Source of the DNA: Mactra quadrangularis
Lineage: Eukaryota > Mollusca > Bivalvia > Venerida > Mactridae
Direction of reading: 5' to 3'
Assembly: GCA_025267735.1 (NCBI GenBank)
Contig: CM046298.1
Span: 30,201,866 to 30,265,865, forward strand
DNA length: 64,000 bases
Both the position numbers and the translations under genes were made by a program. The notes under the pieces are model-generated. The model was given only the letters and a program-made list of their open reading frames with translations. It was not told the origin of the DNA and searched no databases. This document shows positions 1-9,563 of the stretch, in pieces. Within the stretch, counting starts at the first letter, position 1. Each line of letters starts with the position of its first letter.

Positions 1-802
1 CAACGTTATGACTGTGTCTATCAGCATAGTAACGACATACCTCACGTTGCGCATGTCACAAGGACTTCTTACTGGGTGACAACATTAATGTTTCCATACA
101 TTATTCTTAATCACGAAAATTATGTACCTTGTTGAAATGAGGCGTTTCTTTTTAGCATCAGTTTAGATGTTTGCGTACTCAAAATTTGCATGCACTGATT
201 TCTCGAGTAAATCACTGGAAAAACGATATGACATATCCAACACTTTACAATTTTGTGTAAGTTTTATCAAACACCTTTTAAGCAACTTGATTGGCTGAGA
301 GGATATCTCCGTAATCTAATTTGCATGTTATAAAAGTACCCTACTTTTATAAGAAATTGATATTTTGAATAACTTGACCCCTAAAAGGGAACCCGCTAGA
401 GAGAGTTATTATAATCCAAAGGCAGTTATATTCTATTGCCTTTTTGATGGTTTTACTTGTTTTTAAATAGATGATAAGATTTTGTCTTCATTTAGTGGCT
501 TTAAGTGAAGCGTTTTCCGAACATATCTATATTTTCAGACTATTAAAATATCATGAAATGTATGTGCTATATGGACCTAACCAACTACATGTTCCACAAT
601 CAATTTTACACACACTTAGTTGTCTAGCTCATCTGCATTTTTAAAATTTGTCCTTAAAAAATTGCAAATGTACTTTTTCACAGTAACTACAACATCATTC
701 TGTACTTTGAAAAAAAATGGTTATTTTCAAGCATATGCATGGTCATTTAAAAAGTATTCATACACATAGCCATTTATTAAATAGCTATATTTTAGGCATT
801 TC

Positions 803-946
803 CATGGGTGAAAGTTCAACATTTTCAAAATCCTGAAATTTCCAAATTTCATGTTTTTAAGGCCACATTACCATATAGAAAGAACCCTTTCTCTGTTCCA
901 AATATCCTGAACTTCAGGATCAGTCCTGAAAACTTTCACCCATGCA
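803..946. repeat. MITE with CATGGGTGAAAGTT ends, copy 1
   Basis: The left CATGGGTGAAAGTT and right AACTTTCACCCATG are perfect 14-bp inverted repeats around about 115 bp that include cctgaaattt and cttcaggat motifs. Related copies lie at 16492-16617 and 19384-19522. Confidence 0.65.
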
Positions 947-1576
947 TTTCTGGGACATCTGTTACCTAGGCCACATGGCATTGCCCTGGACCCTCTGAGG
1001 GCCCAAGTGCCCCTCCCCCTTCAAAATTCGACACCTGAAACTATTTGACCCTTGACAGCTATTTAATTTTGAAGAAATGGCCCCTTAAATGTTCTATGGA
1101 CAACTCTGAGCATAATACAAATCAAGTAAATTGTTCAAATTAAGCACTCAAAAGGTTAAACATCTTTTTCTGCAGCTAAAAATTTGGAATAAGTTACTGG
1201 ACTGTAACAAAATAATTATCAAGACATTGACTTCAGAGTTTTATTTTATCTATTTTTTATCATTTACATTAAGAAAACTATCAATAGTCCAAATATAAAC
1301 AATTTTCTCTACTGACAAACAGAATATGTTATTCAAGCATACATGTATATTTTTATGCTAAAGTTAATCATACATTTATAATTAAACACCTTAGTAAAAT
1401 AATTATACAAAATTAAATAAACAAAAAACATTTATGTATGGTTAAATAAAATCAATGAATTAAAAACAAATCAAACTGACATATAACAATACGAACAATT
1501 ACAATTATTGGATGAATGAAACATCAAAATGAATCCTTGAATGAATCGATCAATGAATGAAGAATAGACATAAATG

Positions 1577-1942
1577 CAGGGCTTAATTCAAGCTTGCATA
1601 CTTGCAAAATGCTGGTTGATTGTAAAAAATGCAAGTGACTTTTACTATAATTTGCAATTTTTTTAAAGTTGAAATTGTCGCAAAATATTACTGTCTAATG
1701 CCTAAGTCAAGTTAGCTTTGAAACAGCTAGATAAATCAAGACACAGTCTTTTCATCTGCAACAGCTTTAGAAATGTGGAATCATATTTGTCACTGACGTC
1801 TTAAGCTAGATTTTGACCCATTAGGAATAAAAAAAAATGTCACAGCTGTGTCTGATTTCTTTATATCATTAAAATTGGAACACATGTAACATATTTTTTT
1901 TCAATTAGCAAGCCATGTCTTTTGGGTTAAATTTGGGCCCTA
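1577..1942. mobile_element. Possible hAT-like MITE, about 366 bp
   Basis: It begins CAGGGCTTAATTCAAG and ends with sequence whose reverse complement begins TAGGGCCCAAATTTAACC. Flanks cataaatg and aatgaatg are similar (6 of 8). The interior repeats the word TTGCAA/GCAAGT. The evidence is limited to short ends. Confidence 0.4.
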
Positions 1943-2084
1943 ATGAATGAATGAAAAGACAGAACAACAAACAAAGAAAAGAACTACTGAAGGAAAGAAC
2001 AAATGAAGAAATGATCAAAGAGTAAAGCAACCTAATCAAAAAAGGAAGTATTAGGGAAATAATGAAGAAAGAAAGGAAAAGAAA

Positions 2085-2205
2085 GAAAAAGAGAGAGAAA
2101 AAGAGAGAATCGATGAATGGATGGATGAATGAATGAATAAATGAATAAATGAATGAAGAACGAACGAACGAACAAACGAACGAACAAAAGAATGCATGAA
2201 TGAAT
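2085..2205. repeat. GAAT / GAAC tetranucleotide microsatellite
   Basis: gaatgaatgaataaatgaat runs grade into gaacgaacgaacaaacgaac. Preceded by a purine-rich gaaagaaaaagagaga tract. Confidence 0.9.
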
Positions 2206-2599
2206 GTTGTAAAATATGCCTTAGCACACTAGATAAAAATGTACATACAAGTTATTATAATTGCAATACATGAATTTACATGGGTATAAATGATTACATA
2301 ATGTAAATAATGTTAAAAGGTAATAATTTTTTTTAAAACAACAAAATAGCTTGATAAGACCAATCATTAAAACAATTATGCATGAATTATCATAATCCAT
2401 ACACCAACTGCAGCCTGTTAGACAAAACTCTAGGCATTGTATTACATAAGTTTAAAGAAAAAAGTTCTCAAATAGAAACTTTACAAACAAATTATGAACA
2501 AGTTTAACAATAAAATAGATTACATAAATACTTTCTTATGACAAAGAAGCGTTAGACAGTCACATACTATTTAGCAAAAAAATGTTAGTGAATGACTTA

Positions 2600-2740
2600 T
2601 TTGAACAAGGGTGATCTACCTTTGGGTTCATGTAACCAGTTACTGCTAGTAAACATTTGGTTTAGGCAAGTGAAGCTCATTGCTGGTTGTCCAACAGAAC
2701 AACCTAGTTTAAAAATTAATGTCGAGTCCTGGATACTTAT
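2600..2740 (+). repeat. Fragment of the CAGGGCTTGACATT repeat family
   Basis: cagttactgctagtaaacatttggtttaggcaagtgaa and following sequence match the bodies at 3797-3906 and 63540-63630. The left end is not clear. The open frame across it mirrors frames in the other copies and is not taken as a gene. Confidence 0.5.
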
Positions 2741-3047
2741 TGTAATTTTTCAATCCAAAAACTGGCTTGTATCTGATAGCAACTGATTTCTGGCAGGTTT
2801 TTGAAAGACATGTGATATGTTAGACCATCAGACACCATTCAACTGACTTTGATATGTACTGTGCAGCGGAACAACCATTCATACCTCCACTACACAGAAA
2901 TCTATTTATTTCATACTTTTTTAATGCATAATTCCCCTAACACCAAATTATGTCTTGTGACAGTTGAAAATTTCTAGGAAATATTTTTATTTGATAACAT
3001 GGCAAATTTTAAATGATAAAATCACAAACTTTTTATGGAAATGTAAA

Positions 3048-3336
3048 ACAAGAAATGAAATGTGGAAACCACATTAAAGCCGCATTTAGAATTTTTAACG
3101 CAAAAATTACGAAGGGAAATAATCCATAATAAAGCCAGGTAGAGTTATGGTTACTTTCTAATTCTGTTTATCACATAGTATGTTATCATTGTATGAAGTT
3201 TCATAAAGATCTGACAATAATTGGCAGAACTATATGCTAAATTGAAAACTTTAAAGCAATTGTTAATTACACCGGATGCCCATCCGTGTTTGCTTAACTA
3301 TTAGCCGATTTTTTTCATTGAAAATTTCGGCTAAAA
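3048..3336. repeat. ACAAGAAATG/CCACATTAAAGCCGG repeat, copy 1
   Basis: Starts acaagaaatgaaatgtgg, immediately followed by its complement ccacatt (small hairpin), then aaagccg and a conserved body (taatccataataaagccaggtagagtt, tatcattgtatgaagtttcataaagatctgac). It ends near ttcggctaa. Three more copies lie in INCENP introns. Confidence 0.75.
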
Positions 3337-3669
3337 AACTATCATTAACATTATCATTACAGCTGTCAGATTGATAAGTTTTATACAGTTAACTTACTTT
3401 AGATACAAGTTTTTACATATAAATACATTAAAGCCTATGCACAATATACAACAGCTTACTCTAGCTTGCATAAATTGACCTGTGAACGATTGATAAATAA
3501 CACCCATCAACTACCTGACTTAATGTAAGTGATAGTTAATTTGTATCAATTTATTTGTTTCAAGTCAATTTTCAAAAGCTATTAACAAGTTATAGCAAAT
3601 GTTTCTAATAAAAATATATCACATAAAAATACAAGATCACTACATATTTCTATAACTTAATCACATTAG

Positions 3670-3906
3670 CAGGGCTTGACATTAATGGTTGTGCTATAGT
3701 CCCTGACAATCTATATTTCGCAGGTTTAGCGCAAGACAGTTGTAACTCCCTCTTTTCTTATATTGAGTTACGACCATCTTCCACTAAACCTGTGATTTGG
3801 GTTTGGGCAACTTGTTACTGCTAATCAATATTTTGTTTGAGCAAGTGAAATATATAGCAGGTAGTCAAACTGGGAAACCGATTTTTAAAACAAATGTTGA
3901 GCCCTG
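3670..3906 (+). mobile_element. CAGGGCTTGACATT-type MITE (contains a nested foldback)
   Basis: The repeat starts CAGGGCTTGACATT and ends AATGTTGAGCCCTG, which are inverted repeats. Flanks CATTAG and CATTTG are a weak duplication. The body (gttactgctaatcaa...gagcaagtgaaatatata) is shared with 63479-63635 and in part with 2600-2740. The internal open frames are by-products of the repeat and encode nothing recognisable. Confidence 0.6.
3718..3794. mobile_element. Small foldback element nested in an older repeat
   Basis: The arms CGCAGGTTTAG and CTAAACCTGTG, with GTTGTAACTC / GAGTTACGAC inside, form an imperfect hairpin of about 78 bp. It interrupts a CAGGGCTTGACATT-type repeat exactly after ctatattt. 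The related copy near 63520 reads ctatatttggg without the insertion, so ATTT on both sides is a likely 4-bp target duplication. Confidence 0.65.
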
Positions 3907-3945
3907 CATTTGTTTAGCTAACTTGACACTTTCCTATACATTTCA

Positions 3946-4188
3946 GTGGTCCTTTTCACAAAAAATTCTTACGAAAAAAGTTATCGTAAGTCAATTTAAT
4001 AAAATTAGCAGTTCAAAGTCAGATGGGTAATGAGCATAACTGTGATATCATATTCAAAAGGTATACAATATTCTACACAATTCTATAATATTTGGAATTG
4101 GTGAGCCAAAAAATGAGCATATTATTAATGTTTCTTGCTTTAGACTTACAAAGATTTTTTCGTAAGAATTTTTGTGAAAAGTACCACT
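3946..4188. mobile_element. MITE family with GTGGTNCTTTTCACAAAAA ends, copy 1
   Basis: Inverted ends of about 33 bp: GTGGTCCTTTTCACAAAAAA on the left and its counterpart TTTTTGTGAAAAGTACCACT on the right, with TTCTTACGAAAAA next to each. The middle contains gagcataactgtgatatcatattcaaaaggtata, which is present in reverse orientation in the copy at 15233-15458. Non-coding. Confidence 0.72.
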
Positions 4189-4742
4189 TAATAGCTACAC
4201 TTCATTGATACAATGTCAAACAATAATCAACTCAAGTAACTAACTTTAAATTTAAAATAAAATGATAAAAGAATGTTTTGTAATGTTACATTAAGATTTA
4301 TTTACTATCACTGCCCCTTAAATTTCACAGTCTAAAATGGCAACTTAATTATTTGTAAAATGAAAATAATCCTTTCAAAGATCAAAATTGTGAGAAATAA
4401 AGTAAAATACACACTGACCTTGTACTCATTCTATACTTTACAATCATTTTAAAAAGAACATATTTCATGTTAATAGAGCACTGACTGTCAAAGGAATACA
4501 ATCAATAATAGCAATTTTCTTTACCACAGAATCTTATCATGAATTCTAGTAAATTATATGGAGAAACAAAATTTTACAAAACAAGTTATGCTAAGATTAT
4601 AAGAATGCTTGGGACTATAAAAATGCTAGATCAATCAAGTTATATACATTTTGACATTCATGAGGTATAATTTGTCAATTATAGCCTTATACACTTTAAA
4701 AGTATTAAAAGTCAAACAATTATTTAAAAAAAAAACATAATT

Positions 4743-4850
4743 AAGGCCACAACAAACTGATCATGTGTTCTGTGGATTCACTCGCACAATTTTGACTGTT
4801 TTTACAAAAAATATATTTTTATTTCCTCGCTCGTCATAAAATATTGTTCA
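4743..4850. repeat. AAGGCCACAACAAA repeat, copy near the left end
   Basis: aaggccacaacaaactgatc, then ttctgtggattc and tttcctcgctcgtcat. The same order is found at 63908-63995 (aaggccacaacaaattgatc, ttctacagattt, gcgagcgatga). Confidence 0.6.
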
Positions 4851-7800
4851 AATGGCTAAATAAAGCAACTGAATTGAGATTTAAAAAAAAAATTCTTTGC
4901 TAGCTCACCCCTATATTTACCAGAAACAAGAGCTCCGCTGGGCGGGGCATTATACGCCCGTGTGCAGTCCATGCTGTGTTCTATCTCATATAAAGTCCCT
5001 GTGACCTTGACCAATGACCCCAGGATCTCAGAATAGGTCCCATTCTTAACAGGAGGGCTATCCAAAGCAAAGATTTTGAGAACCTAGGTACAGCCATGGT
5101 TGATTTATCACCGACACAAAGTTTTCCCATACAAACTTCCAGTGACTTTGACCCTGGGGCCTCAGAACCAAAAGTTCTCGCCCTTGACCCAAAGAGTATT
5201 GATACATAAAATTTGGTGATCTTAGGTAAAGTTGGTTGTTGGACAAGGTTTTTCCTCATGATTTTTCTTTTGACTTTAACCTTTAACACAGGGACCTAAA
5301 ACCAAAGGGGCATATGCTAGACATTAAGGCTACCCTTAAATAAGATTTGGAAAACCTACAATGTAGGTACAATTATTATTGAGTTACTGTCCGGAAAATG
5401 TTTCAATATGAATTAAGTCCCTGTGACCTTGACTTTTGTCCCTGGGGTTTCCAAATCAAAAGAGAACATCAAATACCAAAGAGCTATCAACACATTACAT
5501 CTTGACAAATGGGCTGATCCACATAAAATTTGGTTAACCTAGGTACAATCATTGTTTAGTTATTGTCCGAACTAGGATTGTCCATATGATGCCCCTGTGA
5601 CCTAGATCTTTGACCCAGTTTTGACCCAAAACCAATTGGGAACATCCTTAACACATGGGCTACCCTCACATAAAATTTGGTGAACTAAATTCATTTTACT
5701 TATTAAATATAGCATTATTTCCATGGTCTGCCATTTTGACTTTGTTAACATATTGATTGAACATTTGAAGTCTCTGCTTGGTAATTTGATATCTTCTGGA
5801 TGATGGTTTAAACTTGACCCAGGGGCCCCAAAATCAATAGGGAACATCCTTGACACATGGGCTACTCTCACATGAAATTTGGTGAACTTAAGTGCAGTCA
5901 CTGTTGATTTACTACACATACAACGTTTTTCAATATGATGCCCCTGTAACCTTGACCTTTGACCCAGGGGCCCTAAAACCAATAGGACATAACCATGACA
6001 CATGGGCTACTCTCCTAAAAAAAATTAGTGAACCTAGGTACATTGGTTGTTCAGTTATTGTCTGGACAAGGTTTTTCCATATGATGCCTCTGTGACCTTG
6101 ACCTTTGGGTCTGGGGCCCCAAAACCTATTGGGAACATCCTTAACACAAGGGCTACATTCACATAAAATTTTATGAACCTAGGTACAGTCCTTGTTGAGT
6201 TATTGTCCAAACAAGATTTTTCAATATGATGCCTCTGTGACCTTGACCTTTGACCCAGGAGCCCCAAAACCAAAAGGGCATATCCTTGACACAAGGGCTA
6301 CCCTCACATAGACTTTAATGAACCTAGGTAAATTGGTGGTTCAGTTATTGCCTGGACAAAAGTTTCATTGTTTGCCATTTTGACTTTATAAACATATTGA
6401 TAGAACATATGAAGTCACTGCTTGGTAATTTGATATCTTCTGGTTGAAGGTTTATACTTGACCCTGTTTCCCCAAAACTGATAAGGCACATCCTTGACAC
6501 ATGGTCTACTGTCACATGAAATTAGGTGAACTTAGGTACAGTCATTGTTGAGTAATTACCCAGACAATGTTTTTCAATGTGATGCCCCTGTGACCTTGAC
6601 CTTTGACAAAGGCGCCCCAAAACCCATAGGGCATAACCTTGACACATGGGCTACTTTCATATAAAATTTAGTGAACCTAGGTACATTGGTTGTTCAGTTA
6701 TTGTCTGGACAAGGTTTTTCCATATGATGCCTCCGTGACCTTGACCTTTGGGTCTGGGGCCCAAAAACCTATTGGGAACATCCTTGACAAAAGGGCTACC
6801 TTCACATAAAATTTTGTGAATCTAGGTACAGTAGTTGATGAGTTATTGCCCAAACAAGGATTTTCAATATGATGCCCCTGTGACCTTGACCTTTGACCCA
6901 GGAGCCCCAAAACCAATAGGGCATAACCTTTACCCAAGGGCTACCCTCACATAAAATTTGGAGAACCAAGGTACATTGGTGGTTCAGTTATTGTCTCGAC
7001 AAGGGTTTCATTGTTTGCCGTTTTGACTTTATAAACATATTGATAGAACATTTGAAGTCACAGCTTGGTAATTTGATAACTTCTGGTTTAAGATTTAAAC
7101 TTAACCCTGTTTTCCCAAAACTGATAAGGTACATCCTTGACACATGGGCTACTCTCACATGAAATTTGGTGAACTTTGGTACAATCATTGTTGAGTAATT
7201 ATCCAGACAATGTTTTTCAATATGATGCCCCTGTGACCTTGACCTTTGACCAAGGTGCCCCAAAACCAATAGGGCATAACCTTGACACATGGGCTACTTT
7301 TACATAAAATTTAGTGAACCTAGGTACATTGGTTGTTCAGTTGTTGTCTGGACAAGGTTTTTCCATATGATCCCTCTGTGACCTTGACCTTTGGGTCTGG
7401 GGCCCAAAAACCTATTGGGAACATCCTTGACACAAGGGCTACCTTCACATAAAATTTTGTGAACCTAGGTACAGTAGTTGATGAGTTATTGCCCAAACAA
7501 GGATTTTCAATATGATGCCTCTGTGACCTTGACCTTTGACCCAGGAACCCCAAAACCAATAGGGCATAACCTTTACCCAAGGGCTACCCTCACATAAAAT
7601 TTGGAGAACCTAGGTACATTGGTGGTTCAGTTATTGTCTGGACAAGTGTTTCATTGTTTGCCGTTTTGACTTTATAAACATATTGATAGAACATTTGAAG
7701 TCACAGCTTGGTAATTTGATATCTTCTGGTTTAAGATTTAAACTTAACCCTGTTTTCCCAAAACTGATAAGGTACATCCTTGACACATGGGCTACTCTCA

Positions 7801-8591
7801 CATGAAATTTGGTGAACCTAGGTACAGTCATTAGTGAGTTATTACCCGGACAATGTTTTTCAATTTGATGCCACTGTGACCTTGACCTTTGACCCAGGGG
7901 CCCCAAAATCAATAGTGCATATCCTTGACACATGGGCTACTCTCACATGAAATTTGGTGAACCTAGGTACATTGGTGTTTCATTTATTGTCCGGACAAAG
8001 TTTTTCCATATAATGCCCCTGTGACCTTGACCTTTGAACCTGGGGCCCCATAAACCTATAGGGCGCATCTTTGACACATGGGCTACTCTTACATAAAATT
8101 TGGTGAACCTAGGTACAGGCGTTGTTGAGTTATGGTCCGGACAAGGTTTTTCAATTTGATGTCCCTGTGACCTTGACCTTTGACCCAGGGGCCCCAAAAC
8201 CGATTGGGAACATCCTTGACACATGGGCTTCTCTCACATAAAATTTGGTGATCCTAGGTAGATTGGTTGTTAAGTTATTGTCAGGACAAGTTTTTTTCCC
8301 ATATGATGCCACTGTGACCTTGACCTTTGACGCAGGGGCCCCAAAACCGATAGGGAACATCTTTGACACATGGGCTACTCTTACATTAAATTTGGTGAAC
8401 TTAGGTACATTGGTGGTTCAGATATTGTCCGGACAAGTTTTACCTATTTTAAGTCCCAGTGACCTTGACCTTTAACCCTGGGGTCTCAAAATCAATAGGG
8501 AACCTCCTCCACCCAAGGGCTATCAACACATAAAATTTGAGGAACCTAGGTTCATCCTTTCTTGAGTTATCATCCGGACAAGCAATTGTCC

Positions 8592-8652
8592 ACGGACGGA
8601 CAGACGGACAGACGGACAGACGGACAGACGGACAGACGGACAGACGGACAAC
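8592..8652. repeat. GGACAGAC octanucleotide microsatellite
   Basis: About seven copies of ggacagac run without interruption at the right end of the composite array, just before its terminal hairpin. Confidence 0.95.
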
Positions 8653-8663
8653 AGCATAACATA

Positions 8664-8692
8664 ATACGACCGTTTTTTCAAAACGGGCGTAT
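8664..8692. repeat. Terminal hairpin of the composite array
   Basis: atacgaccgtttt and aaaacgggcgtat are complementary apart from one position and enclose a very short loop. The sequence acgggcgtata also pairs with tatacgcccgt at the far left edge (4951-4961), so it may serve both as a hairpin and as a terminal inverted repeat. Confidence 0.7.
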
Positions 8693-8791
8693 AAAAATCC
8701 ATAGAACGCACCATCAATTTGTTGCCTAACATATTAAAACCAATCTCTCTCCCCAATATTGTCCCTTGCACACACATACAAGTAAGTAAAA

Positions 8792-9563
8792 TCACTTTCT
8801 GCCTAATAATCCGGGTTTCAAAATAGGCGAGTCCCAATGTGCTGAGCTTGTTCTTTTGTTGAATCTAGCTTTCTTTTTAGCAAACATTTCATTGAGATCT
8901 ATCGTTGGTTCAATATAACCAAACAGAGAATTCAGATCTGGTGGGTTAAGATGTTGTTTTAACAACAAAGTCTTCAAATCTGATCCTGGCAAAATAATAC
9001 AACACACTTTTAAAAGTATAATAATAATCATATTTCATAATCACTTAAGAAATAAGAATAATAATTGAATAATAAGATAGACACACATTTGATAATACAT
9101 GTGTTTATTTCTTGTCTTGGATAGACACCAATCATCAGCCTGCTCACCTAAAATGGCTCACCCTTTTATCTCTAATCAGTACTCATCTCCCTTTGACCAG
9201 ACAGATAACTTATCCATATACCTTTTCTATGGATGAAAATGGACAATATTGTCAAATTTACATGGAGAGGTATAACCAGCAAAAGTGAGACTTAAACCAG
9301 CAACCCTTTCGGGACACTAGATAAGAAATTCTGCACATAACCTTCTACACCCAAACCAGGGGTCTAATATATCTTATATATCAAGTGTGGGACAATCTAA
9401 GTGTTATATATCAACTAGATAAGTGAACAAACCTTGAGCCCAGTCTGGTATTCTCTTCCTAGGACAATCTTCATCATCTGTATCATCACCAGAATTTAAA
9501 TCATCTATATTATAATTCTCTGATGTTGATGCTTGTAGAACACGTTTTGGTGTCATTTCATAT
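8792..9563 (-). CDS. INCENP: INCENP coding exons 17-18: IN-box, Aurora B binding and activation
   Basis: Exons 9563-9433 (131 nt) and 8985-8792 (194 nt), residues about 890-997. They hold the IN-box, which wraps around the Aurora B N-lobe and activates it. Visible hallmarks are YEMTPKR, DDLNSGDDTDDE, PRKRIPDWA with the conserved Trp, LNSLFGYIEPTIDL, FAKKKARFNKRTSSAHWDSP. The Thr-Ser-Ser motif (residues 979-981) is the substrate motif that Aurora B phosphorylates in the feedback loop. The stop is TGA at 8794-8792. A composite repeat array begins only about 95 bp beyond it. Confidence 0.95.

Larger units (their letters stand above)
1..2590. other. AT-rich intergenic DNA
   Basis: Apart from the MITE-like repeats at 803-946 and 1577-1942 and the microsatellite at 2085-2205, I see no exon, long frame or RNA gene. 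Confidence 0.6.
4925..8700. repeat. Composite tandem array, about 145-bp units with 643-bp higher-order repeats
   Basis: The core gtgaccttgacctttgaccc recurs at about 5001, 5423, 5597, 5946, 6092, 6237, 6590, 6735, 6880, 7233, 7378, 7523, 7875, 8021, 8167, 8313 and 8459. Spacing is 145-146 bp, except that every third step contains an extra block of about 208 bp (gtttgccattttgactttat...). From 5946 the pattern repeats every 643-644 bp (5946, 6590, 7233, 7875). The left edge has a hairpin-like gggcggggcattatacgccc; the right edge has a (GGACAGAC)n microsatellite and then a hairpin at 8664-8692. Tandem core plus microsatellite plus hairpin recalls the bivalve pearl/Helitron-like elements. Short minus-strand open frames here are repeat by-products. 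Confidence 0.9.

Noticed and set aside
2592..4030. Two short frames with similar peptides, considered as a duplicated small gene
   Set aside because: Both lie in the CAGGGCTTGACATT repeat family, which has terminal inverted repeats and no conserved start or stop.
5602..8369. Series of minus- and plus-strand open frames with similar proteins (for example MCQGYALLVLGPLGQRSRSQ)
   Set aside because: They are translations of the 145-bp repeat units, start and stop at unit boundaries, and differ only as the repeats differ. No sign of a protein family.
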